A stretch of 22,464 nucleotides of DNA from an uncultured Lachnospiraceae bacterium (GTDB lineage: Bacteria; Bacillota; Clostridia; Lachnospirales; Lachnospiraceae), in the NCBI GenBank assembly GCA_910588565.1, contig CAJUPF010000051.1:1-22464 (forward strand), in the 5' to 3' direction. A program made the translations under genes and the position numbers. Numbering within the stretch: position 1 is the first letter of the stretch; each line of letters starts with the position of its first letter. Shown here piece after piece: positions 13,706 through 22,310 of the stretch. Below the pieces are notes generated by a model, which was given only the letters and a program-made list of their open reading frames with translations, did not search any database and was not told where the DNA came from.

Positions 13706-13792
13706 ATGTGAAAGCCTCCTCTGTTGGCAGAATGTTTCCGCTGCACAGATTTTTAAATGACGCCGCGCGGATTCGTTTGCATCAGCTGGAGC

Positions 13793-14515
13793 TTAGATTT
13801 CCTGCAGCCGTTCATACAGCAGCAGCCCGTGCAGCAGCATAAGCGCCAGGGAAAACAGCAGCAAAAACATCCAGATCCCGCTTCCGCCTGCGCCCCAGCT
13901 CTGCTTGCAGCAAATCCATTCCGCCGGATACATGGCATACATATCTGTCAGATAGCGTTCTTTTAAAATCACCAGTAAATAATAGCAGACAAACGGCATT
14001 CCATATGCCATATAGTAATTTTGGAACACTGCCGCGAAAATACCGGAGATTTCCGCCTGAATGCCTCCGACAAGACAGACGCGCAGCAGAGTTTGCAGGG
14101 CGTTTGCAAGTTCATTCCAGGAGACGGCGTTTTTCTGCTCCAATGGATAGAGGAACAAAAAGCAGAGCAGCAGCGCGGCCGGCCCGGATACAAAGAAGGG
14201 CAGGCATCCGCCCAGATAAATCTGCAGCGTTTTTTTCTGAATATACGTGATCCGGTTCATTTTTAAGATATAAAGTTTCAGAAAGCCGCTCGATGAGTCC
14301 CGGATATAGACAGCGCCCGCAGGAAGCACGGAAACAATCGGAAGCAAAAACAAAATAACCTGCGACTGCAGCGCCGTCTCGAAATAGCTGATAAAACTCC
14401 CCGCTGCCAGCGGAGCCTTTATTTCATATACAGGGATTGCCAAAACCAATGCCAGAAGGCAGAAAAGGGTCAATCCCCGGATACTTTTGTCCCGTACCAA
14501 TTCTTTCATCGTCAT
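13793..14515 (-). CDS. ABC-2-like transporter permease, second subunit
   Basis: The 240-aa integral membrane protein has about six hydrophobic segments (roughly residues 14-30, 52-70, 97-118, 136-150, 166-186 and 213-234). The first 12 residues (MTMKELVRDKSIRG) are cytoplasmic, as in ABC-2 permeases. It overlaps the previous permease by 4 bp (ATGA), implying translational coupling and equal dosage. Nothing in the sequence reveals the substrate. The family assignment rests on topology and neighbourhood only. Confidence 0.78.
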   Translation of the reverse strand: MTMKELVRDKSIRGLTLFCLLALVLAIPVYEIKAPLAAGSFISYFETALQSQVILFLLPIVSVLPAGAVYIRDSSSGFLKLYILKMNRITYIQKKTLQIYLGGCLPFFVSGPAALLLCFLFLYPLEQKNAVSWNELANALQTLLRVCLVGGIQAEISGIFAAVFQNYYMAYGMPFVCYYLLVILKERYLTDMYAMYPAEWICCKQSWGAGGSGIWMFLLLFSLALMLLHGLLLYERLQEI

Positions 14516-15405
14516 TCTCCTGTAAAAGCGCTGAAATTATATGTTTTCAAAGTCCAAAATGTAAACAGAACCAAAACCAACAGCAAAAGCAGAAAGATCA
14601 GGCAGGACTGTCCAATGGAAGGCAGGACGTCATAGCCAAAATCATGCATACCATAAGTCGCGTGATTTAACGGGCTGATCCATCCGATGATTCTGCGGAC
14701 ATAAAACATCTCATAGTCTTCCTTATGCAGGATAGCCGCCAGAACGTCCGGCTTCAACAGAAAGCCTGACAGGCTGTAGGCAAGGCCGGCCGCAATCGCG
14801 GCTTTTTTTCCCGCTTTCATCTGAAAGAACAACATCAGAAATCCCAGAGTCAGTCCATAGCAGATCAGCAGCAGAGTAATCTGCAGGCTGCATTCGATGG
14901 GACTGGCGCTTTCCATGACCTTTACTGTGGAAGGGACGGAGAGCTTTCTCCCCATTTCGGAATAGGCGAGCAGCGCCGCTGTTTTGCTCCATAGATTGCC
15001 GGGGTATGTTTTTTTCATACACAACAGGCTGGTTACAAGAAAAACATAGAGCATATACAAGATTGTAACAAAAAAGATATAAAAAAACTGCGCGGCCAGC
15101 CACTGGCTCTTTTGGATTCGGATCAGCATATAGGGGGTAAACGGGCTTAATTTTGGCAGATCTAAAAACAACAGGATCAGAAGCAGCGCGCACAGCAGAA
15201 TCGAGGCCGCGTCCCCAAAGGTCCAGATAAAGGGCTCAAAGGCCTGAACCGGAGCGTTATAATATTCCGCGACCGTTATGGCGCGTTCACTTAGGAAAAA
15301 GCACAGGATAAAGGAAAACAAAAACGTGATTACAATCCTTGGATTTTTATAAAAACCCAGAAAATTCCACCGCAGGACGGCGGCAGTCTGTCTGCAGGCT
15401 TTCAT
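14512..15405 (-). CDS. ABC-2-like transporter permease, first subunit
   Basis: This 297-aa integral membrane protein begins with an amphipathic cytoplasmic segment (VLRWNFLGFYKNPRIVI) and has about six membrane helices. A larger outside loop lies between helices 1 and 2. The ATG at 15405 is only 2 bp from the stop of the lipoprotein gene. Together with the next permease and the ATPase it forms an asymmetric exporter of the type often controlled by two-component systems in Firmicutes. No MacB-like extracellular domain is present in either permease. Confidence 0.8.
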   Translation of the reverse strand: MKACRQTAAVLRWNFLGFYKNPRIVITFLFSFILCFFLSERAITVAEYYNAPVQAFEPFIWTFGDAASILLCALLLILLFLDLPKLSPFTPYMLIRIQKSQWLAAQFFYIFFVTILYMLYVFLVTSLLCMKKTYPGNLWSKTAALLAYSEMGRKLSVPSTVKVMESASPIECSLQITLLLICYGLTLGFLMLFFQMKAGKKAAIAAGLAYSLSGFLLKPDVLAAILHKEDYEMFYVRRIIGWISPLNHATYGMHDFGYDVLPSIGQSCLIFLLLLLVLVLFTFWTLKTYNFSAFTGE

Positions 15406-15407
15406 GG

Positions 15408-16913
15408 CTAATACCCCAGTTCCCGGTCAATGACAGTGCCGTCTATGGCATTGATGGTCAGAAAACTCCGTGTGGAATGCTCCCCGGAATCATGGTTGTA
15501 AGATTCTCCATCTAACGCCTCTGAATCAATGCCGCCAAAAAAATCCCAGACAGGAACCAAAAGTCCGGTATCATTATCCTTTGTCGGATCGTAAATCCTG
15601 GTATATCCAAAGACAATTTTGCGGATATGGTAAGTCCGCTGCGCTTCATATTTGGTAATATCCGCATTAGAAATTTCCATCATCTGTTCGTAAATTCCGG
15701 CAATACTGTCAAAGTCCATCAGACTGACATTTGCAGTCTGGATTTCTCCAATATCATAAGGATTCATAATAACGGCCCGCTGGATTCCGTCGTCCCCTAC
15801 AATTACCTCACAACGTTCATAGCTCCATGGCTCAAGCGTACTGTCCATATCCTCCAAAGCGCCGCCATAAATGCTAGTCTGCGTAATCGGTATGCCGTTA
15901 ATTTCTCTGGAAAAATAGAACAGATAACCGGCGTCTGTCATTGTATCTTCTCTTGCGCCGTTTTCTCCATGGGTAAACACACTGTAACTCCAGTCACAGA
16001 CTTTAAAATCCCAGCCAAGTTTTTCTATGCTTTCTTCCGCTATTTTTCTGGCGTCCTCATATGAGATCTGTAACATACTTTGAATTTTCTCTTCGGAAAT
16101 ATGGTTTTCTGAATCCGTGTCCATCAGATACCCGCCTTCCGTCCAGGCTGCAAATTCCAGGGGGTCGGTCAGATCCTCCCTGCGTTTTTCGATGGTAAAG
16201 GTGATATTAGGAGCCATCAGATAATCAATTGTGTAGTCGTAATTTCCCTGCGAAGTTTCCACAACTCCGCCAAAATGGTTATAGTCAATATCCCGTGTGC
16301 GTTCTTCGCCTTTCCCGTTCCAGTATTCCAGGCCAAACGCCGGGACGACTTCTTCTTTTTCGTTTTCTTCCGGTGCGGACTGCATTTTTTCTTCCATCCC
16401 TTGAATCTGCTGATCAATATCATACTGCAGATTTCCGTTTTCGTCGGTTCCATGTTCATAAGGATCGAGATTGCCTTCCGCCTTATATTTTTTTAACAAT
16501 GTAATCTGTTCCTGATAATCGCTTTTCGTCCATTCATCATAAGTAAAACTATGATAAACCGTATCTCCGTCGAAAAATGCCTTCGTCACCGTATCGATCA
16601 GATCCTGGTTCACTTCTTTTGCCGAAACGGCACAGGTACTTGCCGCAGTTGTTTCCGGCACGGTTACTTCTGCGTCTGTATCAATGATAAGGCCGCCGTT
16701 TTCATAGCTTTTTTCATTTGTGTAATGTTCTGGGGCGCCCAGCAGTTCCCGGAGCGTTCCGTCTGTCTTCTTTGCTTCCGCGCTTTCATAGCTTTTAATA
16801 CTGTCAGCGCTCTTTTCCCTTACAACCGCTTCTTCCGGGGTTTTCTCACATCCTGCCAGACAGCCGCAGCTTATGCTGATGCATATCAAAGCAGCGAATA
16901 CTCTTTTCTTCAT
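15408..16913 (-). CDS. Large lipoprotein of unknown function linked to a two-component system and ABC transporter
   Basis: The 501-aa protein has a lipoprotein signal peptide ending in CLAGC (about residue 22) and a low-complexity charged region at about 150-190. The long C-terminal part has mixed alpha/beta features. Motifs such as YEDARKIAEESIEKLG and LLVPVWDFFG recall PepSY/YycI-type proteins that act outside the cell near sensor kinases. I think it may match the family labelled DUF6034, from memory only. ATG at 16913 has AGGAGG 9 nt upstream; the TTG at 16919 is too close to that site. It follows the kinase gene by 93 bp and precedes the permeases by 2 bp. It may bind the transported substrate or modulate the kinase. 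Confidence 0.72.
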   Translation of the reverse strand: MKKRVFAALICISISCGCLAGCEKTPEEAVVREKSADSIKSYESAEAKKTDGTLRELLGAPEHYTNEKSYENGGLIIDTDAEVTVPETTAASTCAVSAKEVNQDLIDTVTKAFFDGDTVYHSFTYDEWTKSDYQEQITLLKKYKAEGNLDPYEHGTDENGNLQYDIDQQIQGMEEKMQSAPEENEKEEVVPAFGLEYWNGKGEERTRDIDYNHFGGVVETSQGNYDYTIDYLMAPNITFTIEKRREDLTDPLEFAAWTEGGYLMDTDSENHISEEKIQSMLQISYEDARKIAEESIEKLGWDFKVCDWSYSVFTHGENGAREDTMTDAGYLFYFSREINGIPITQTSIYGGALEDMDSTLEPWSYERCEVIVGDDGIQRAVIMNPYDIGEIQTANVSLMDFDSIAGIYEQMMEISNADITKYEAQRTYHIRKIVFGYTRIYDPTKDNDTGLLVPVWDFFGGIDSEALDGESYNHDSGEHSTRSFLTINAIDGTVIDRELGY

Positions 16914-17006
16914 TTCCAAAGACCTCCTGATAGTTTTGACGGATCAGGCACAGATATCCACGTGATCTGGCACTGTGCGTTACCGACACATTCCACTTTA
17001 CTCACT

Positions 17007-18281
17007 TTACGTTTCCAGGTATTCAACCCGCTGTAAACGTTTTGTAAATATCACCTTTGTTCCTGTGCCAACTGTGCTTTCAATCTCCATCCCTCCGTGA
17101 TGCACCGCCGCAATCTGTTCGCACAATGCAAGTCCAAGGCCCATGTTTCCGCTTTTTCGTGACCGCGATTTGTCCACCCGGTAAAATGCCTTCCTTACTT
17201 TATCCAGCTCTTCCTTTGGAATCCCGCATCCTTCATCCCTGACCCAGATTGCGTCTGCGTCCGCGCCCATAAAAATCCGGCTGCCTTCTTCTGACGCCAT
17301 AATACTGTTATTGATCAGGTTAATCAGAAAACTGATCATTAAATCCTCATCCAGACGCATAGTGATGCCCTGAAATTCCCCTTCATACACCAGCGTCATT
17401 CCCTGAGCGGAAAGTCTGTGCCGTACACTTTCCGCTGCCGCGTCAAACAGTGTCTCTACAGAGATATCCTGCAGCATAACTTTGCATTCCGGTTCATACA
17501 ATCGGGTCAGCTCCATCATCTTTTCAGAAAGCCTGGATAATCTGGCGCTTTCCCGGTTAATATAGGAAAGAGCTTTTTCTGTCTGTTCTTTTGACAGTTT
17601 TACGCCAAGCAGCGTCTCCGAATATCCTCGAATCGCTGTCAGCGGTGTTTTCAGTTCATGCGACATGCTTCCGATCAGCTGCCGCTGCGCTTCATTGACT
17701 GCCTGCAGCGGCTTTGTGATTTTCCGGATAAAATATACCAGCAGGATTCCCATTACAACAGAGGCGAGAAAAGCAGTCAAAAGTTCCCGGATTACCAGCT
17801 GGAAACTTCTGGAATAAAATTCCGTAATATCTACGACATGCAGCAGCAGATAAGATGCTTTGGTATGGAAACTGCCTGGAGAACTTTTGGTATAAAATAT
17901 CTGCAGGCGGCGCCCGTTGATTTTTTCCATTCTGTAATTGCAGGGATACTGTCGATCGTCTGTTTCCAGGTTATTGACAGAAAAAGCATATCTGCTGTTA
18001 TTAAACAGTTCTGTTTCTTCCAGATATAAGGCTGATTCTGTCGGCATGGTTTCTCGAAAAAGATAGATGGCAATATGCGTGTCAGTCAGTCCCTTGTATG
18101 CAGCTTCTGACAGTTTTACTCCAAATTCATGTGCGGAATCTGCAAAAGCCTTTCCCTCATGTTCCCTCAGCAGGGTAATCTTCTCCTGATGGCTGGTATA
18201 TATGGTATAAAAAGAAAAAAGCTGCGCCAGCACAAACAGCATGGATGACGCAGTTACAGCAATTTTTCGGATCATATTCAT
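17007..18281 (-). CDS. Sensor histidine kinase
   Basis: The 424-aa kinase has two membrane helices (about residues 7-27 and 168-186) flanking an outside sensor region of about 140 residues. The HisKA H-box SMSHELKTPLTAIRGYSE places the phosphorylated histidine at 208. The HATPase part shows the N-box NLINNSIMAS, the G1 box VRDEGCGIPKEE and the G2 box GLGLALCEQ. The kinase acts on the response regulator encoded just upstream. The ATG at 18281 has GGAGG 7 nt upstream and overlaps the regulator's stop codon (ATGA). A typical HAMP domain is not obvious between helix 2 and the H-box, which is only about 20 residues away. Confidence 0.94.
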   Translation of the reverse strand: MNMIRKIAVTASSMLFVLAQLFSFYTIYTSHQEKITLLREHEGKAFADSAHEFGVKLSEAAYKGLTDTHIAIYLFRETMPTESALYLEETELFNNSRYAFSVNNLETDDRQYPCNYRMEKINGRRLQIFYTKSSPGSFHTKASYLLLHVVDITEFYSRSFQLVIRELLTAFLASVVMGILLVYFIRKITKPLQAVNEAQRQLIGSMSHELKTPLTAIRGYSETLLGVKLSKEQTEKALSYINRESARLSRLSEKMMELTRLYEPECKVMLQDISVETLFDAAAESVRHRLSAQGMTLVYEGEFQGITMRLDEDLMISFLINLINNSIMASEEGSRIFMGADADAIWVRDEGCGIPKEELDKVRKAFYRVDKSRSRKSGNMGLGLALCEQIAAVHHGGMEIESTVGTGTKVIFTKRLQRVEYLET

Positions 18282-18943
18282 TCGGAAACCTCCATTCGGT
18301 AGCCCACTCTTGGCACCGTAATAATGACATCAAAAAAATCCAGTTTCCGGCGGATATTGCCCACATGCACATCCACTGTCCGGCTTTCCCCGCTAAATTC
18401 CACGCCCCAGAGGATATTTAAAATCTGCTCCCTGGTCATAACCCGGTTGCGGTAGTTCCAGAACAGCAGCAGGCAGTCGTATTCCATGGGCTGCATGGAA
18501 ACTTCTGTACCGTTTTTGTACACTGTCCGTTTCTGCGTATGGATGACAACATCCCGGATATGGATTTCTTCGATTTCTTCTTTGGCGTACCGTTTCAGCA
18601 CATTGTCGATTCGTACCAGAAGTTCCAGCATTTCAAACGGTTTTACAATATAATCTTCCGCTCCGCTTCGAAGCCCTTTTACTTTGCTGGGTAAATCCCC
18701 TTTTGCCGTCAGATAGATAACCGGTATCCGGTGCGCCTTCAACTCCTCTAACAGCGCAAAACCATCCTTGCCCGGCAGCATAATGTCAAGCAGCGCCAGA
18801 TCGTAGCCGTCCTGTTCTTTTAAATGCCGGCCAAACTGCGCTCCATCCAGAAAGGGAACCGGCTGGTATCCCGCAATTTCCAAATTCATACAGATCAGAT
18901 CGTTAATCGCAATCTCATCCTCAATCACTAATATCTTTTTCAT
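18278..18943 (-). CDS. OmpR/PhoB family response regulator
   Basis: The 221-aa regulator has a receiver domain with acidic residues E8-D9-E10, phosphoacceptor Asp53 in LLDIMLPGKDG, Thr79 and Lys101 (IVKPFE). It is followed by a winged-helix DNA-binding domain ending VDVHVGNIRRKLD and VPRVGYRME. The ATG at 18943 is preceded by GGGGTGAAAAAAC and gives a normal N-terminus; a longer frame open upstream would add 34 residues with no ribosome binding site. It is the first gene of the operon that includes the kinase, lipoprotein and transporter. Two 11-bp direct repeats precede its promoter, suggesting autoregulation. Confidence 0.95.
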   Translation of the reverse strand: MKKILVIEDEIAINDLICMNLEIAGYQPVPFLDGAQFGRHLKEQDGYDLALLDIMLPGKDGFALLEELKAHRIPVIYLTAKGDLPSKVKGLRSGAEDYIVKPFEMLELLVRIDNVLKRYAKEEIEEIHIRDVVIHTQKRTVYKNGTEVSMQPMEYDCLLLFWNYRNRVMTREQILNILWGVEFSGESRTVDVHVGNIRRKLDFFDVIITVPRVGYRMEVSE

Positions 18944-18977
18944 CGTTTTTTCACCCCGGAGTCCAATTTTTATAAAA

Positions 18978-19006
18978 ATAGTAACAGAATGCGGCAAAGA
19001 AAGCCA
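18978..19006 (-). promoter_or_regulatory. Probable promoter of the response regulator operon
   Basis: On the minus strand, TACTAT (18983-18978) is a good -10 box, with TGGCTT (19006-19001) 17 nt upstream as a poor -35 box. A weak -35 box fits with activation by a bound regulator. Confidence 0.5.
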
Positions 19007-19009
19007 TAT

Positions 19010-19031
19010 GGATTTGTAAAGGATTTGTAAA
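19010..19031 (-). promoter_or_regulatory. Tandem 11-bp direct repeats, probable response regulator binding site
   Basis: GGATTTGTAAA occurs twice without a gap at 19010-19020 and 19021-19031 (TTTACAAATCC twice on the minus strand). OmpR-type regulators typically bind direct repeats with an 11-bp period. The site lies directly upstream of the weak -35 box, a position where activation is expected. Confidence 0.7.
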
Positions 19032-19077
19032 TATATATAGAGCACAATAGGTGGGGCAAAAGCGTAAATTCATAGAA

Positions 19078-19186
19078 GGCAGCCGTCCACTGCCGTCAGG
19101 CAACTTTAAATGGACGGCTGCCAGTTACATTTCATACCGGATATGAGAAAAATTTCTGAAAAACTGGCGTGGGTGTGAAATGTAAC
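19078..19186 (+). other. Strong hairpins with mutually exclusive pairing in the intergenic region
   Basis: GGCAGCCGTCCA (19078-19089) pairs perfectly with TGGACGGCTGCC (19111-19122). GTTACATTTCA (19124-19134) pairs perfectly with TGAAATGTAAC (19176-19186). A third pairing, GCCAGTT (19120-19126) with AACTGGC (19162-19168), shares bases with both and excludes them. The region lies between the divergent regulator operon and the plus-strand gene at 19272. No poly-U run follows, and no known riboswitch motif is recognised. It may be a conformational switch, an unannotated RNA or a palindromic repeat. Confidence 0.5.
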
Positions 19187-19271
19187 CACAATATACCAGT
19201 CATCTGTGTATATTTTTATTGCGGTACCACACTGCCTTGTGTTAGGATAAAGCAAAGCGAGGTGTATCATT

Positions 19272-19880
19272 ATGGAGAAAAATATTCGTCTTGCAGATAT
19301 CTACATTAAAATTTATAACAAACGTCCGCTGACTATGGAAGATTTGATATTTCTTGCAAAGTATGACAGAGAGTGTTTTGAAAAAACATGCAGAAATCTG
19401 ATTTATAATATGCCGGAAGCCGGTGAGCTGTTAGAGCCAATGCAGCAGTCCAGGCAGCAGCCCATGTCTGGGCGGCAGTCCGGATTACAGCCGGATCATC
19501 CAAAGATTTCAGGGATACCGTCTGGTTTTGAAAATCAGACCAGCCAGGAATCTGCGCCGGATTTGCAGACAGATCAAAAACCGGATTCTGCGGATATGGA
19601 ACAGGCAGAACAAAAGCAGCGCCAGACAGATACGATGCAGGCGGATTCGACAGAAGAATATCCGGTAGATGAGAAAAAAGAGCCGGAGATTGACGTACTC
19701 CTGGAAAATCTCAGGAAAATGGAATGGAAGGAATTTCCGATGCCAAATGTCAATGCTGACAGAGTTAAGAATTTGCTGGGGAGCCTGTATATGGAAATGC
19801 TTTTTCCACATAATGACAGATATCGGTACTTTAAGCTGGAAGACCATACAATAGACTCCAGTTTTAACAAAAAAGCATAA
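19272..19880 (+). CDS. Protein of unknown function with a disordered central linker
   Basis: I do not recognise the family. The 202-aa soluble protein has an N-terminal helical segment (about residues 1-50, MEKNIRLADIYIKIYNKRPL and the following helix), a long Gln/Pro/Ser/Asp-rich linker (about 55-135) without predicted fold, and a compact C-terminal domain (about 138-200, EFPMPNVNADRVKNLLGSLY). The ATG at 19272 has GAGGTG 8-9 nt upstream. The radical SAM gene starts 16 bp after its stop codon, so the two are cotranscribed and the protein could be a partner of that enzyme, though this is inference. The stretch upstream contains the strong hairpins and no clear promoter. Confidence 0.65.
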   Translation: MEKNIRLADIYIKIYNKRPLTMEDLIFLAKYDRECFEKTCRNLIYNMPEAGELLEPMQQSRQQPMSGRQSGLQPDHPKISGIPSGFENQTSQESAPDLQTDQKPDSADMEQAEQKQRQTDTMQADSTEEYPVDEKKEPEIDVLLENLRKMEWKEFPMPNVNADRVKNLLGSLYMEMLFPHNDRYRYFKLEDHTIDSSFNKKA

Positions 19881-19896
19881 ACAGGGAGGCTTTCGG

Positions 19897-21657
19897 ATGA
19901 AACTACTTTTGACTGCAGTCAATGCAAAATACATTCATTCCAACCTTGCCGTCTATAACCTGCAGGCTTATGCCAGAATATACAGCAAATCCCCCCGGAC
20001 GCCTGAAATAGAAATTGCAGAATATACCATTAATCACAGAAGCGAACAGATCCTGCAGGATATCTATAAGAAAAATCCGGATGTACTGTTCTTTTCCTGC
20101 TATATCTGGAATTATAGTTCTATCAGAGAAATTGCGGCAGAGTATCACAAGCTGCGGCCAGATATCCCGATTTGGGCTGGAGGGCCGGAAGTTTCTTATG
20201 AGATCGAACAGACCTTTTTTGAAAATCCGGCTTTTTTTGGTATTATGACCGGCGAAGGCGAAGAAACATTTACAGAACTGGCAGATTATTATTGCAGCGG
20301 AATCGGGGAATTGTCTGAGATATCCGGCATTGCTTATCGTGGATTTAAACAGGAAGACAGAGCTTTTGGCGCCGCTTTGATTTACCAAAATCCGCCCAGG
20401 ACGCCCATCGATCTCAGCCGAATCCCCTTTTGCTACGAAGATATGGAGCCGTTTAAAAACCGGATTGTCTATTATGAATCCAGCCGGGGCTGCCCGTTTT
20501 CCTGCAGCTACTGCCTTTCTTCCATTGATAAACGGCTGCGCTTCCGGGATATCCGTCTGGTGAAAGAGGAGCTTGCATTTTTTATTGAACAAGAAGTCCC
20601 GCAGGTGAAGTTTGTAGACCGGACGTTTAACTGCAGCCATGCACATGCCATGGCGGTCTGGAAGCAGATCAAAGAACTGGATCGGGGAATCACCAATTTT
20701 CATTTTGAAATTGCAGCCGATTTGCTGACCGAAGAGGAGCTGGAATTTTTATCCACACTGCGTCCGGGACTGATTCAGTTAGAAGTCGGCGTGCAGTCTA
20801 CAAATCCGGGGACGATAGAAGAGATTCACCGGAACATGGACGTATCAAAAGTTGCGGCCGCTGTAAAGCGGATTCAAAAAGCCGGGAATATTCATATTCA
20901 TCTGGATTTAATCGCAGGGCTTCCGCAAGAAGGCTATAATCGGTTTGCACAGTCCTTTCGGGATATTTACGCACTGAAACCGGAACAGCTGCAGCTGGGC
21001 TTTTTAAAAGTATTAAAAGGTTCTTACCTGTATGAACACCGGGAAGAATACGGCATGGTTTATCAAAACAGCCCTCCGTATGAAATCAGGAAGACCAGAT
21101 GGATATCGTATGATGAAATACTGAAGATAAAGCTGGCAGAAGAAATGCTGGAGGTTTATTATAACAGCGGGCAGTTTGAAGTCACCATGAAACTGCTCGA
21201 TATTGTATATCCTGATTCTTTTGCATTTTTCCTTGCCCTTGGGCAGTTTTATGAACGAAAGGGCGTACTGTTCCAGAAGCATTCGAGAATCCGCCGCTGT
21301 GAATTGCTGCTGGAATTTATGATAGAAGATGGAAGGGCTCCAAAAGAATTGACAGAGGAATCCCTGCTGTATGATTTGTATTACAGGGAAAATATGAAAA
21401 GCCGTCCCCATTGGGCGACATCCCCGGCAGAATTTTCAGGAATGACAAAGAGATTCTGCAAAAACGGGATGCTTTCGCATATCGAGCCGTTTTCTTATCA
21501 TTTTCCGAAAAAGGATGAGAAAACAATTGCAAAGCTTCCGGAGCGGCTTTTGGAACCCATCTATGTATTATTTGAATACGACAAGCGTGATGTATTGACC
21601 CATCAGGCGAAAACGACAGAGATAAACAGGCTTTCGGAAGATTACGGAAGGCTGTAG
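19897..21657 (+). CDS. B12-binding domain radical SAM protein with DUF4080-type C-terminus
   Basis: The 586-aa protein starts with a B12-binding-like Rossmann domain (about residues 1-140), followed by a radical SAM barrel with the cluster motif CPFSCSYC (Cys199, Cys203, Cys206) in ESSRGCPFSCSYCLSS. The barrel continues with GVQSTNPGTIEEIHR and IHLDLIAGLPQEGY. The C-terminal part (about 390-570) matches the DUF4080 module, as in YgiQ-unrelated B12/radical SAM proteins of Firmicutes. The substrate is unknown; members are often called magnesium-protoporphyrin cyclase-like without support. A good GGGAGG ribosome binding site precedes the ATG, and the gene follows the linker protein by 16 bp. Confidence 0.9.
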   Translation: MKLLLTAVNAKYIHSNLAVYNLQAYARIYSKSPRTPEIEIAEYTINHRSEQILQDIYKKNPDVLFFSCYIWNYSSIREIAAEYHKLRPDIPIWAGGPEVSYEIEQTFFENPAFFGIMTGEGEETFTELADYYCSGIGELSEISGIAYRGFKQEDRAFGAALIYQNPPRTPIDLSRIPFCYEDMEPFKNRIVYYESSRGCPFSCSYCLSSIDKRLRFRDIRLVKEELAFFIEQEVPQVKFVDRTFNCSHAHAMAVWKQIKELDRGITNFHFEIAADLLTEEELEFLSTLRPGLIQLEVGVQSTNPGTIEEIHRNMDVSKVAAAVKRIQKAGNIHIHLDLIAGLPQEGYNRFAQSFRDIYALKPEQLQLGFLKVLKGSYLYEHREEYGMVYQNSPPYEIRKTRWISYDEILKIKLAEEMLEVYYNSGQFEVTMKLLDIVYPDSFAFFLALGQFYERKGVLFQKHSRIRRCELLLEFMIEDGRAPKELTEESLLYDLYYRENMKSRPHWATSPAEFSGMTKRFCKNGMLSHIEPFSYHFPKKDEKTIAKLPERLLEPIYVLFEYDKRDVLTHQAKTTEINRLSEDYGRL

Positions 21658-21677
21658 AAACAGGAGGTACAGGCGCA

Positions 21678-22307
21678 GTGGGTAAGCGTACAAATGAGAT
21701 TTTGAAGAGGTTAGACGATGAATACGGAACGGATTACATCTGTTATCTGAACCACGAAACACCCTGGCAGCTTTTGATTGCAGTGATCTTAAGCGCCCAG
21801 TGTACCGATGCAAGGGTGAATATTGTGACAAAGGATTTGTTTAAAAAGTACGATACGCTGGAAAAATTTGCGGAGGCTGATGTAAAGGAGTTGGAGAAGG
21901 ATATCCATTCCACCGGATTTTATCATAACAAGGCGAAAAATATTATAGCCTGCGCAAAGGCGTTAGTGGAAAAACATAACGGCGAAGTGCCGCGGACGTT
22001 GGAAGAACTGACTGCTCTCGCCGGAGTGGGGCGCAAAACCGCCAATGTGATCCGAGGCAATATTTACCACGATCCAAGCATCGTAGTCGATACCCATGTC
22101 AAGCGGATTTCCAGGCGTCTTGGGTTTACCAAAAACGACGATCCGGTGAAGGTGGAACTGGATTTGATGAAAGTTCTGCCAAAGAATCACTGGATTTTAT
22201 ATAATATACAGATTATTACCTTCGGAAGATCGATCTGTTTTGCCAGAAACCCCAAATGCGGGGATTGTTTTCTAAAGGATATCTGCAAATCGGAGGATAA
22301 AAAGTGA
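21678..22307 (+). CDS. nth: Endonuclease III (DNA glycosylase/AP lyase)
   Basis: This 209-aa bifunctional base-excision repair enzyme removes oxidised pyrimidines from DNA. The helix-hairpin-helix LAGVGRKTANVI carries the catalytic Lys120, and the catalytic Asp138 is in VVDTHVKRIS, the same numbers as in E. coli Nth. The C-terminal iron-sulphur cluster cysteines 187, 194, 197 and 203 are all present (C-x6-C-x2-C-x5-C). The start is the GTG at 21678, with AGGAGG 10 nt upstream. It lies 20 bp after the radical SAM gene, so it is probably the third gene of the same operon. Confidence 0.96.
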   Translation: MGKRTNEILKRLDDEYGTDYICYLNHETPWQLLIAVILSAQCTDARVNIVTKDLFKKYDTLEKFAEADVKELEKDIHSTGFYHNKAKNIIACAKALVEKHNGEVPRTLEELTALAGVGRKTANVIRGNIYHDPSIVVDTHVKRISRRLGFTKNDDPVKVELDLMKVLPKNHWILYNIQIITFGRSICFARNPKCGDCFLKDICKSEDKK

Positions 22308-22310
22308 CCT

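Noticed and set aside
18944..19045. Longer N-terminus for the response regulator (34 extra residues).
   Set aside because: It has no ribosome binding site, it would include the probable promoter and regulator binding site, and the ATG at 18943 gives the standard receiver start.
19903..20703. A 266-codon minus-strand frame opposite the radical SAM gene.
   Set aside because: The plus strand has an unambiguous radical SAM protein; the antisense product has no recognisable domain and no start signal.
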